A DNA stretch of 64,000 nucleotides. Source: Pseudoneurospora amorphoporcata. Lineage: Eukaryota > Ascomycota > Sordariomycetes > Sordariales > Sordariaceae. Numbering within the stretch: position 1 is the first letter of the stretch; each line of letters begins with the position of its first letter. A program made the position numbers and the translations under genes. The notes below the pieces were generated by a model that saw nothing but the letters and a program-made list of their open reading frames with translations, was not told where the DNA came from and made no database searches. The stretch is from assembly GCA_033297205.1 (NCBI GenBank), contig MU859105.1:1-64000 (forward strand). Reading direction: 5' to 3'. Positions 24,301 through 35,412 of the stretch are shown piece by piece.

Positions 24301-25729
24301 GAGGTGCTCGTACGCGCCGGAAACATCACTCAAGACGAGAGACATATACCAAACGAACATTCCAAGCTCTTTCATACCAACCTGGTGGACGGTTGTAATG
24401 AAAGCATGCCCTTCACGCGTCCTTTTAAAAATATTTTATCTTTCATCTCAACTTTTACACTGCTCTCGAGCTCTATTATTGATCCTGGAAACCGCTCTGA
24501 CGTATGGGTTTTATGCGTACCACAATACAAGCACGATCAATAGAGGGTGATCCGGCAGCATATATCTTTGACTTACCTTATTGTATCTCGACTTACGCAG
24601 ACAATCCCGAAGGATTAACGAAGATCAACACCTACGAGGTCCTGTGTTGCAACCAGCTTCTCGATCATTATCCTGAACCTTAACCTACTGGGCGATGGTC
24701 AGCGGCATCGGGGTTGGAGCTGCGAGTGACTGCGCTGTGTTCGAAATGATCCTGGCGGAGGTATATGGATACCTTACCCTCAATCGTTGCCATGGAGGTG
24801 AATATCCACGCTGCGAGGCTAATAACGCTATCGTTGATATCTGAGGGGCATATCTGGGAATAATGCCAACACCTCTGGTATGTGTGTATCATCCAACCAA
24901 AAATATCAAAAAGAACAATCCACTGTTTTGAATGAGCATTGAAAGTTTTTATCATGGAGGCTCTCAATGATCAATGTCATCTCGTATATCTTCCTTCTCA
25001 ACAACGTTCTTTATCCTTCTGGTGGATAGGTAACCCAACTATTACAGGTTGACTTCACAGAAGCACCATTGACGGCCGTCCAAGGAGTGCCAGTATCTTT
25101 CATCTGATCCTTTTTGCATGTCCAAAATTTTCTCCCGCCTTCCGAAAGACCAGAACTCCACCAGAACTTTCACGGAATCACCATTCACCAACATCCATAA
25201 CCACCAAAAGCTTTCATCTCATCCCTTTCACATCCGCAGCCACTTATTGTTGTCGCGCATTCACTTGCCGCTTTCGAAAAGTGGGAACCGTGGGTGAAGG
25301 GTATAATATCTCCCTCCTGGACCAGCACTTTTCCGTTCTCTTCTCCTGTTCAACCACCACAAACTTTGGGGACATCAAGTTGCCTGCGAGCTGACGACTT
25401 GAGACTCTCGATAGGTCTTCTTGCACAACATCTTCCAAAATAGCGACATCAGCAACGAGCCCCAACATTGATCTCATTCGCAGTCCACAGAATTGCGACT
25501 GCTGCTTAGCATCACGTTTCAGGACGAGTAGAATGTTTTTGCTCTCGAGTTCACACTGAGAAGAGAGTATACCAGGGTCACCTGCAATCAAAGTAAGTTT
25601 CTCATCAACCTTGCTGTGTGAAGGCGGTTGTGTTTTGGTACATGGATGAATGCTAATCAAAGGAGTTGCTCGACAGACAGTTATATCGAATTCACATTGG
25701 GGTTATATACCATCTTAAAAAGTATCAAC
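21346..25729. other. AT-richer gene-poor stretch with decayed coding fragments
   Basis: No intact gene is supported in these 4.4 kb. Several pieces read like protein but stop quickly: minus strand 23847-23611, 24967-24680 and 25581-25244, and plus strand around 23070-23280. None joins to another through good splice sites that I can find. The stretch is richer in A/T runs than the flanking genes. This is what one expects of old genes or transposons damaged by repeat-induced point mutation, but that is inference. The first 200 bp are the MFS gene promoter. Confidence 0.4.
25244..25581 (-). pseudogene. Possible 3' exon or gene remnant
   Basis: A minus-strand frame of about 112 codons begins after a good-looking TTGATTGCAG acceptor and ends at TAA (25244-25246). 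Its composition is balanced, with the usual mix of charged and hydrophobic residues (for example GDPGILSSQCELES and FVVVEQEKR). No upstream exon with start codon or intron donor could be found, so it may be a gene remnant. It matches no family I recognise. Confidence 0.2.
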
Positions 25730-26908
25730 ATGGGTTCCCAGAATAGCACTTCCCAGACCGGAGGGTCCCAAGCTGGGGGTTCTGAATCTGGCGATTTTCG
25801 GGCTGGCGGCTCCCAGGCTGGCTCCTCCTCCGGCACGGTTGCACCCCGTAGGCAGTTTCGTCCTATGGACGCCATTGTCGTGAACCGCATTGCTCTTACA
25901 AAGGAGGAGAAGGAGGCGAGAAAGGCTCGTGGTTTCTCCGAAAATTATATGGGAGACTACACCAACGAAAACAACAAGTCGGCAGACATCCCCGACGAGT
26001 TGAATTGCTCGTTGTATATCACCGGGCTTCCCTTGGACGTTACTGTCCGGGACATTTTTTACGATATTCGGGACATCGGCAAGGTCTACTCCTTGCACAT
26101 CTCGCCCCGGAGAGACGGCCACTCGAAGACTGCTGCGGCCATCGTCTTTTTTACCAGAATCGCGGCAGGTAAGCATCCTCCAGTCACCCATCGCACTCCG
26201 CTTTCAGACACTAATGGCAGTTATCATGTACAGAGCGGTTCTTCAATCGTTTTGCTACCAGGCACAACCCGACCGTCCGCTGGGGCGGTGCCGTTGCCAA
26301 GCCCGGACGCATCCTCGGTCGTCTACCCGTGAACGTGGTGTGGAATCAAGTCAAGGTTCCCCCTTGCACAGATAGGCAGCACGTTACTAGAGTGCTTCAG
26401 GTCGAGGGTCCTTCCGACATCGTCAACGAGGAGTTTCTTCTGGCGTATTTCCGCACAAAGTGCCGCTTTGATATGGAGCGGTACTACGTGCTCTGGGAGG
26501 GTGTCCGAGAAATAGCCCAGCCGGGACAAGCTCCCGCTCGTTCCGCCGCTCCTGCCGCGCCGCCCGGCCAGGAGAAGCGTAAGGGCAGAGCACTGGCCTC
26601 AATGAACTGGCGTGAGAAGGCACAGCCAGTTGCTGCCGACCCTGAGCCTGAGGCTCAGAAAAGTGCTGCCGTTCCTACCGCCGGCCAGCACATCAGACTC
26701 ATGGAGTTCCGTTTTGGAACCGTGAAGGGACAGGCACTAGCCTGTCGCATGTCCTTGGACTGGGAGTTCAAGGAGAGAGGAGTCTTGTGCCGTTATGGTA
26801 AGTCTTGATAAAGCTCTCGGTGTGCTGAGCAAGATGAATGTCAGTGAAGAAGACAAATGCTAACATTTCCTCCTTCGGTTTTTAGGCCAAGACCCCTGCG
26901 GTCCTTGA
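25730..26908 (+). CDS. Orphan RRM RNA-binding protein
   Basis: Exons 25730-26168, 26234-26797 and 26886-26908 encode 341 residues. The introns are 65 and 88 nt, with GTAAGC and GTAAGT donors; the second has a GCTAAC branch. The last exon encodes only seven residues. A Gly/Ser/Gln-rich N-terminus (1-45) is followed by a charged linker and one RRM (about 90-180). Its RNP2-like strand is SLYITGLP, and its RNP1-like strand (KTAAAIVFF) lacks the usual aromatic positions. Ala/Pro-rich low complexity lies in the middle. The join ARIAAERFFNRF across intron 1 is convincing. An upstream in-frame ATG at 25628 would add 34 residues, but a TATATAC box at 25704-25710 favours the later start or an origin in promoter DNA. 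The gene sits alone in a gene-poor region, so it is probably a lineage-specific, fast-evolving member of the RRM family. Its function is unknown. Confidence 0.75.
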
Positions 26909-29900
26909 GGCATGGCCGCTAAAGAGGATGGATGACCCAGTGGTTTCATCATAATAATAGTGATAATATTGGTGCGTGGAGTTCTAGGAAGTCGGGGTCC
27001 CTTTATTTTGAGACTTTACAAAAGAGATTCATGGCGCATTGGAAAATGACAACGGAGTTATGCCGTCGAGAAGAAGTCGGCTGTGACTCATATTAGCGTG
27101 GTTCAGTAGTAGAATCATAATCATAGATACTCGTGCACCACTGCTGTTTCCGCAACTGAGGCTTCATGGTGACAGGTTCTTTGCAGATGAATGATGTGCA
27201 ATCGGTTCCGTAAAGTGGGTTTGTTGAAGGAAAACACATAGTCAATCAAGATAAACTGAGGGAAGTGGAGGAAGAAAAGGAGAAAGAAGACCATGCTCGA
27301 TCTCGACTTGCGTAATCCAGGTATAGTTTGATCCCCAGAAATGTGGAAATGTGAGAGCAAGGTCGACGCGTTGTCAAGTTCGATGTTTGGCGGTGACCGA
27401 TGAAGTTGTTGGGGAAGACGGGAGAGAGGAGTTGATGGGGCACGAGATTGACGTGAAAGATGGTAGTTTCTCCCATGCTCGAACAGATATCGCTCCTTCC
27501 TCCAAAGGCAGCTTCGGGTAGGTTGCGATGCCGAGTGTGTCGAGTGTCCAAAGCAATTGCAAGTGCGGTTGGTGTTCGAAAAACACTTGCATATAAAAGC
27601 GGAAGGAACGAAGGAGCCGATAATGCATCCGAAAGTGACCGACAAGCACCACGACGTTGCTTCCGCAAGTCTGGATCTTCGATCGCTGGGCTGAATTCAA
27701 GATCCCCATGCCCCTAGTAAATCCCATACATTAAGTGGCTTGGGGCTTGAATAGTCCTGCTGCTACCTTGACTTGCTTGGGTGAGGGTATTGTCGTTGTA
27801 TGATTGACAGCCTATAGGTAAGCAACATTCGTTGGGCTGGCGGGCTGGCAGTCGAACTGGAGTTTTGATGCGATTGCGTTGCATGGTTAGTAGCCAACAA
27901 ACCCGTTTAGTAGATGTTGAACAGTCGGTATTGGTCTCAATAGTCGATGTGAGTTCGTTAGGTATCGAAGACTGTGTTTCCAACACTACATCATTGCGGC
28001 ATTGCGGCGTTGTTACCCCTGGTGCGGCTACAGCTTTGGCTGCAACGTCTTTCTTGTTGCTGATGACTGATGTAACTCCTGTTCGGATATGTGGGGGTGA
28101 CCATACACAAAAAGTCGGTAAGTAGGAGCGGGATGGATTTGCTTGCTTGCTTCTTCTTCTGGTGGTGGTGGTGCCGTGATGACAGCGTCGTCAAGTTCTC
28201 CGTATCAGGGGGGTTCTCTGAATTTCCTACCATACGAGCGAGATTATATGGCAAGGTAACCAGTAATACTGCTCATGTTATGTTGGTGAACGGCAGTCGA
28301 TCGCGGATAGCTCTGTTGTCACTTTTTCGAAATGGCTGCCTGCAGAAGTTGATCTTGAGGATACACATTGGTAGAACTCAGATTCCGGCTTTGATAACCG
28401 GCAACAAAGGTTGGAAGAGATCGCTTCAGCGGCAGTGATGAGCGGGTGTGATCTGGATATATATGTCAGAAGCGAGATCAGCCCGGTACTTGTGCGCCCT
28501 AAGCCCCCCGACTCGGAGCGTTTAATTCTGTGGCACACAAGGTATCATTGGCACCGTGGTGCAGTTCTCTCCGCGTTTCAACTACCTGAATGGGTTGCTT
28601 ACCGCAATGACGGTTAGTTGAGCACGAGGGTGGCCATATAAATCTCAGTTTCACCCATGCATACGAGTTGACGTCGGTGTCCGGCAGTCAGGACGAATAG
28701 ATCCTTTGATCTATCGCAACGTGATACAATGGGCTTCGTTACAAGCCCCTTGGAGACTAACTGTTCGACTCGGGTTACTCCCGCTAACGTGTATGTTTCA
28801 GCGAAAGCTTACCGATGCTTTGTGTCAAGATGCCATATTCGGCAAACATGGCTACAAAGTTGAATCCTATCGCCTGTACATGGTAATGCCATTGGCCGCC
28901 TAAGCATTTCCATGGTCAAACTCTAGGGGCATCTACACATTGCATCTTGAGGTAACCATGGGAATCCTTCCGAGGATTGGTGTTGTGAGAAGCGCCTCGG
29001 TATGGATGTGGTCGTCGGCTAATAAGCGTGACACTGGGCAAAGCATAGTCTCGCAGAGATGCCTTGGATACGGTACCCTATCCGGCTTACCAGCTCGCGA
29101 GCCTTCAGGTACGAGTAGCTCGACGACCTTTATAAGCTATAACTGTGAAGTGAGCACCACAGCCACACGCCCTGCAAGCACAACGGATCTGGGGGACCCG
29201 GTGTTGCGAAGAGCCGCGTGTGTATCGCCAAAACCGTAAGCCCCTGAGGCAGGTCTGGACCGGAGCTCTGTTTGGCTCATGTGTTCTGGCCCGGATCGGT
29301 GATGTCTTACACAAGATCCTTGCAGCCGATGGATCGTAATGGCGGGCCGTTCTGCTCGTTATGACTTTCAAATTGACTTCGTCTTCAAGCTTCCATACAT
29401 CATGTACAGTGCAAGGGGGTGTCAGAACGTTCCTCTGTACCTGAAAATGTGTATTGATCAAGGGCCCTTCAGACGTGTGTGCAGTATAACGGAACGACAG
29501 CAGAACAGTGGCGTGCGACGTGCGTATCTGATCAGCACACACCGTTGAATCTGGGCTAGGCAGGTGGTCCCTGAATCTTCTTCTGGGGCGGGAGATTCTG
29601 AGATGTACGGAACGAGTTGGTCGGTAGAACCCGAGGACAATCCAAGGGTAATGCGTGGCGGCATGGCCCCTGATGGGAGCCTTTGTGACGTGCCGTCGAT
29701 CATATAAAACCACTCACGTTTGTGACGGTTGTGCGTAACCTCGGAGGATCCCAAAAAGGAATATGATGTCGTCGTTCCACAAGAGGGAAACGACTTTTAA
29801 GCTTAAAATCACCGACAATGCTATGATGATCACCAATCATCATCAGATGAATTGGTACGAGACCTGAAGTGGTCAATATCAATGTCGAGAATGTAAATCC

Positions 29901-31189
29901 AACCCCAGGCTAATGTCAAGATGACGGTTGACTTCGGGAAGCACAAGGTCAACATGGCAGGACCGGGTTAACGGATGCATGACATACCTTATTGTAGTGA
30001 ACATGAAGATAAGCAAGACTCGGCTACGTGTCAGCCATAATACCCCATATCGTTCATGCGTTGATGGATAGCCAGATAGCACAGCTCGTGATGTGCTCTT
30101 GTTGGGCTCGCCGACCAACTCAGAGCGGACTCCGCCGGATGAACAGAAACATTGAAAAATAAAATGTGGGTTTTAAGCGGACGCGGGTTCTGGCCCGACG
30201 GACTCGACAGGATCTGGAAGCTTGATGGTGGTGGTTGTGGAGAGAAAACCACTTTTGTTTGGCCACCAGAATGTCCCCGGATTCCACTTGGAAGCGGCGG
30301 TAGGGGGGTCAATGGAAGAATGTGGGTCGGGGTTGTTGTCCCTCGGCAGTGTCCGAAAAATCTGGGCGGGCCCATCACACTGGAATGCCACTGCAAGAGC
30401 TTTGATGCAGGCGCTGTAGTTGGTCAGTGATACCTTCGGTTGTGCCCAAAGGGGCGGCTTTGCATAAGCCAAACATGTACACTTGTGTAAGCATTCCAAC
30501 GACCCCCTGGATCTGTACCTAGAGGTACTTTTCATTTGCCCAATTGCCGTCCGTGTCGTCCGCACTTTCTTCGGATTCTCTCAATCTGCATCACCATATC
30601 GCACACTCCGCTGGCTTCCATTGCTTTTCGAGCATCGCATCAGCCCTATCCCATCTGGAGGATGTTCGGCTTGCCACCCCCTTTCATTCGCCTTCATACC
30701 CCCCCTTCTCGACCTGTGACCATGTCTTCCCACAGCCGACTTGTCGAATCATTATTCGTTTTGTTGTCCCAAAACGGGAGACCGTCCGAGGTATCAATCA
30801 ATACTCATCAGCATTGTCGCAAAGAGATCCGGTGGCCTTGTGTGCTCCGGTCTTACTTGGGTAGTAGCATCCATGTTCGACCATCAGACCCATAATGATA
30901 TAAACTTTGGGGCCTACCAATACTTCTCTCCATCGCCCATGTATTATGCTGTGAACTAATACTGAAATCACCCATTCAACATCACATTGAATGCGTCGAA
31001 TATCCCAAGACTGAGATCCTCACTACACACACCAACGTTCGCGACATATCCTCCGGGCCATATCCACTCTTGCTCGACGAGAAACTAGGATCACCAAGCA
31101 CAGCAAACGATCATCTGCCAGCCTGACATAACGACAATCGCCACCTACGGCCGCGATAAAATCCCCGGACGGGGTCCTCATTCAAACCG
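26909..31189. other. Gene-poor stretch, no intact gene seen
   Basis: About 4.3 kb without a supported gene. Protein-like pieces occur on the plus strand at 28411-28617, 28706-28903 and 29339-29548, and the longest minus-strand frame is 29713-29105 (202 codons). None has a recognisable motif and they conflict in strand. I read this as decayed sequence plus the promoter of the Clr5-domain gene; 30970-31185 is A/C-rich like a 5' leader. Confidence 0.4.
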
Positions 31190-32334
31190 ATGGCGCAACA
31201 ACTCTACCTTCAACTACACTACTCAGGCCTCAGCCCTACCACCGATTTTCACTCCCCCACTACAAGCTATAGAACATCATCATCGTCCTTATCACCATCC
31301 CCAGTGATGGCTGTCGGTACGGTCTTTAGGCCAACCAGACCCGAGGACTGGGAGCCGTATCGGGGCCTAATAGCTCATCTGTATACAACAATGAAGCTAA
31401 AGGATGTCATGAACGAGATGCATTCAAGGCATAACTTCAAGGCGACGTGAGTCTACACCGAAAACTTCAATCCTGTGCCTCAAAAACCTAACAACAATTG
31501 TTAGCGAGAAGCAGTATAAGACGCAGATCAAAAAGTGGAACCTGGACACCAAATACACTAAGGCCTCCGAGTACATGGCCATGATCAAGACCAAGAGGCG
31601 ACGAGAAAATGAGAACCCTCCCAAACAAACACGCTTCATCCTCCGGGGGCGACCAGTGGATCCAAAAGACATCAACCGGTTCGAGAAGCGGGCATCCAAG
31701 AAGGGGATGATGAAGGACGAAGAGCTCGCCTACAACACCAAGGGTATGATGCCACATAACAACAATCACCAATACGGTTGCCGTCAACAACAAGTTAACA
31801 CCTTTGGGGATGAAGAAGCAGAGGATATTGAAGATTTGGTCTACATCACCCCGTCACCCTCACCAGAGCCGACTTTCTCATCCTGTAAGAGCCCCCTCAC
31901 TCGCCAAGATCCCCCTGACCAACGTAAACAATGGAAATTAATACCACATCTTTTGCATCACAACAGACGCTCCTCCCCCACCTCAAACACAATACCAACC
32001 GACCGACTACCATCAACAATAGCAATTAACGGGAGTGGCCTCCCACTCCCAACCAACCACGACGGACGACCTGATCGGGGACTGGCTGGCCCGCGGAAGA
32101 CTTGCTACTACTACCACTAGTGGCACTTCCCAGGCATTTCACCAGCAACAGCAGCACCATCACCAATCTCAGTCAGCAGTATACCAGTCATATCCGTCGT
32201 ACACTCATCATCAGTACGCAACGACAGCGGTCCCGAGCACTCACTCCCATACACAGCAGCATCAGCAGCATCAGCAGCATTATGGTCTTTCTGGCCCCGG
32301 TCATCATATCTATGACGATTATGGTAGGCGATGA
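31190..32334 (+). CDS. Clr5-domain protein with interrupted Gln/His-rich tail
   Basis: Exons 31190-31446, 31505-31884 and 31967-32334 give a 335-codon frame with one in-frame TAG at 32020-32022. Stopping there gives 230 residues. Introns are 58 and 82 nt. Residues about 47-105 form a Clr5 domain (PEDWEPYRGLIAHLY and KQYKTQIKKWNLDTKYTK, joined across intron 1). This domain is found in many fungal proteins of unknown role and may bind DNA. A basic segment (KTKRRREN) and a Pro/Gln-rich part follow. After the TAG, which stands in a row of CAA codons, the same frame runs 104 codons more as Gln/His/Ser/Tyr-rich sequence. Either the TAG is a C-to-T nonsense change, or intron 2 uses the later acceptor at 32034-32035 (149 nt, poor pyrimidine tract), which skips the stop and keeps frame. 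An alternative start is Met at 31307, just before the domain. Confidence 0.7.
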
Positions 32335-33553
32335 CGGGAACGAGGAGAACAGGACAAAAAAAGGTTCAGTCCACAAGAGAGAGGGGAATTAAGGGGGTGC
32401 AGTGGAGAGCAACACCAACCACAAGCTTCACCAACGAATGACAAGAAGTGGGAAAGGAAACAATCACCAAACCTTCCATCCACCATGTCACCACCTCACT
32501 CACCGTCACTTCACCTCATCACCAACCCACCCTCCTGGGTGCTAGAAGTGCTGATGACAAAGACCAATGACAAAGACATCATGTATATCTATAGAAATAG
32601 AATTATCCTTACTTGGGGATGCTCATTATCAATGATACCACAGTTCTCATCCATATGATGTCGTGTAACCAAAATGACTGCTTACTTGGGCTTCAAAAGA
32701 TCCAAATAATTTATTACAAGGAAGAAATATGCATAAGAGAATTGCCATGGTGCGATCCCCGACTTTCGGCTTCTGACCTGGGAACGGGAACAAGAGCGGG
32801 AACTTACGCAAAGAACTTGTGTCTCCAGTCAGCCTACTATTTAGCATCCGGCGTCTTAAGTGCCTAGAAGTTCCACGCATCTTGCTTGTCCAGAAACGGT
32901 GGTTTTCAATGGAGATGCGTGGAAGTAGTGAAAGGGTAAGGGACGGCATCGAGTGGGATTCTTGCCTCTGGGCATTTTTCTGGTAATAGAGGTTAGAAAT
33001 GTTTGAGCCGACTTCAACAGCCGAGGGGCTCCCGTCAGATAGAATGCCACACATGCATACAGGGAGGGCAGTACAAAGGACAAGGCCTCCAGTGGCACAC
33101 AACGCTGTGACCTTACCCCAACACATATCATCATAGCTAAGAATGAGCACCTAGATGGCCCATATCACAGTTCATGAGCTTTAACACAAGAGATTTAATG
33201 TAGCTTCAGAAACAACAAATGCATGAGTAATCATGGGCAACTGATATCAAATAACGACAAACTCCAGGACTACCTTGAACCCATGATCCTTGGTCCCTTC
33301 TTCATCATTCATCCTTCCATGATCAATGCTAGCCTGCATTACAACCAGCCTATCTATGACTTCCTCCTTGCTAATCATTTTCGTCCTCCTAATAGGGAAA
33401 GAATCCCCGAATTTTCCATTCCTCTGAAATTAGGTTGTGAAAGTTCTCGTCACTTCATCATACAAGTCATGAGTGTATTTTCGTCGTATGGCAAAAGTAT
33501 CGAATCTCTCTTTGCAGGAGAGAGGGGGGTATCAAAAGGTCATTGAGGTGAAC
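32335..33553. other. Convergent 3' flanks, no gene seen
   Basis: This 1.2-kb spacer lies between two genes that point toward each other, so it holds their 3' UTRs. A minus-strand frame at 33150-32647 (167 codons) begins with a hydrophobic stretch but has no other sign of being a gene. Confidence 0.5.
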
Positions 33554-35412
33554 TTAAAGCTCCTGCTTGACCTTGTTGCCAGCCTTCTCAGCGCCCGTCT
33601 GGTAAGCATCAGCACCCTCTTTGACCTTGTCACCGGCCTTGATGGCCTGCTTCTGGGCGACATCAGCACCAACGAAGAGCTGACTCTTGACCCAGTCCCA
33701 ACCGGCCTTCGCGTTCTCTCCGATCTTAGCAAAGATAGTCTCGGTCGGTGTCGAAGTTCCGTACTTGAAGTAGGTCGACTGACGGCGGGCCAGAGCACGG
33801 AGCTCGTTAAGAGTAGAGCCCTGGGGAACAGGAACGCCATAACTATCAAGGTAAGCCTTGAGCTCGCTATCACTCCAGGTCTCAAAGGTCTGGGCCTTGG
33901 CAGAGTCGGTAGCCTTGGCGAGGTAGCTAGTAACGGAGGCGTAAGAGTTGCCACCGGCAGCGGAAGCAGAGGCATATCCAGACTGGGCAGCCGCGAGCAG
34001 CTGGTCACGGGTGGCACCGGCCTTGTTGGCGACCTTCTTACCAGCGGCATCACCGTTGGCAAGAACGTAGTCCTTCAAGTTGTCGTAGGTCCAGTCATCG
34101 AAGGTCCATGCAGTGTAACCAGAAGCGGCCTTGTGGGCGTGCTTGCGGACAAGAGCGCGGAGCTCATCAGTCTTGGAAGCCTGGGGCACGGGGATACCAC
34201 GAGCGTCGAGATAGGCCTTGAGACGAGTCTCAGACCACAAGTTGATAGCCTTGTCGAAAGCATCAGCAGCAGCCTGGGAAGTGGCATCAGTGGCCTTGGC
34301 GTAGTTGGAGCCGATGTTAGAGGTAGCAGCGCCATAAGCCGAAGCAGCAGAAGCAGTGAGGGTATCACCAAGAATGTCGGCGCGGTGCTTGCGGACAAGG
34401 GCACGAATCTGGTTGAGCTTAGTGCCCTGGGGGACGGGAATGCCGTTCCTGTCGCAGAAGTCCTTGAGCTGTGACTCGCTCCAGGCGTCAATGAGCTTGT
34501 CGGTCAGGGTAGCATAAGCAGCTTGGGCGCTGGCGGTGGCACTGGCCTGCTGCTCCTGCATGCGGAGGTAGGCAAGCCGGGAGTTGCGGCGAACAGTAGC
34601 GATAAGCTTGTCTCTCTGCAATGATGATTAATACTTAATGCTGTGTTATGCAATCATGCATGTCAACTTACGGTAGTGGGCTGAGGAGCAGGAATTCCGT
34701 GGGTATCAAGCCACTCCTTCAGGTCAGACTCGGACCAGGTCTCGTACAGCCAATTACCAGGGTAGGCAGCAGTCTGGCCAGCCTTTTGAGCGATAGTATC
34801 GAAGCTAGAACGGGCCTTCTCGAGGAGGGTATCACGCTTGCGGGGCTGGGGGACTGTGGCCATGTCAGTATTCACAAGTCAGAACAATGGCGATGTACAT
34901 GAAGCTTACCTGGGATGCCATGATGATCACAGAACGCCTTGAGCTGGCTGTCGGTCCACGAGTCCAGAATCCAATCCTTCACGCTGAGCCAGGCGTTATG
35001 GGCCTTGTCCTCAGACTCATACCAGACACCCTGAACCTGGTTGATGAGAGAGTCCTTGGTGGCACCGGCCGAGTCCTTGGTCTCGATACCCTTCCGCTTC
35101 AGGTATTCGGTGAGCTTGGCAGTATCCCACTCCTTGTAGGGAGCGACCACCTGGTTATCCCAGTTGGTCTGGACGAGCTTCTCAAGCTCCTTGCGGTCCG
35201 CGGGTGTAGGATAGGGGACGTCGTGATCGGAAAGCCATCTCTCGAGCTCAGTCTCGTGCCACTTGTTATAGGCTGTAAGAGAAGACGTCAGTTAGCGGGT
35301 GTCTGGTGAGAACAGAAAAGCGAGATTACGCACCAGCATTAGAAAACCACGAGCTGCCGTAGACAGCATCAGCCACAAGGGCCAGGGAGAGGAAAGTCTT
35401 TGCGATCCTCAT
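33554..35412 (-). CDS. Secretory-pathway Ish1/Msc1 repeat protein
   Basis: Four exons (complement of 35412-35334, 35272-34910, 34853-34672 and 34615-33554) encode 561 residues; the introns are 61, 56 and 56 nt. A signal peptide occupies the first 19 residues (MRIAKTF, hydrophobic core, VYGSS). Eight Ish1-type helical repeats follow, each built on W-[ST]-x-[ST]-x-L-K-x-[WYFC] ... G-[IV]-P-[VA]-P-Q, for example WSESDLKEWLDTHGIPAPQ; the first two and the seventh are divergent. The C-terminal 90 residues are Ala/Lys-rich and amphipathic. S. pombe Ish1 and S. cerevisiae Msc1 share this layout, act at the nuclear envelope/ER and, for Ish1, respond to stress. Introns 1-3 fall between repeats, while the last exon carries four repeats. 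A CRE palindrome lies 830 bp upstream. Confidence 0.9.

Noticed and set aside
29105..29713. 202-codon minus-strand frame
   Set aside because: The composition is odd (many Arg, Thr, His), there is no Kozak, motif or splice support, and plus-strand pieces conflict with it.
32647..33150. 167-codon minus-strand frame with a hydrophobic start
   Set aside because: It lies in a convergent 3' flank; the hydrophobic part contains many Cys and the rest has no pattern.
33473..34474. 333-codon plus-strand frame rich in Leu, Gly and Ser
   Set aside because: It is the antisense shadow of the repetitive Ish1-like gene; its repeats are complements of the Ish1 repeats.
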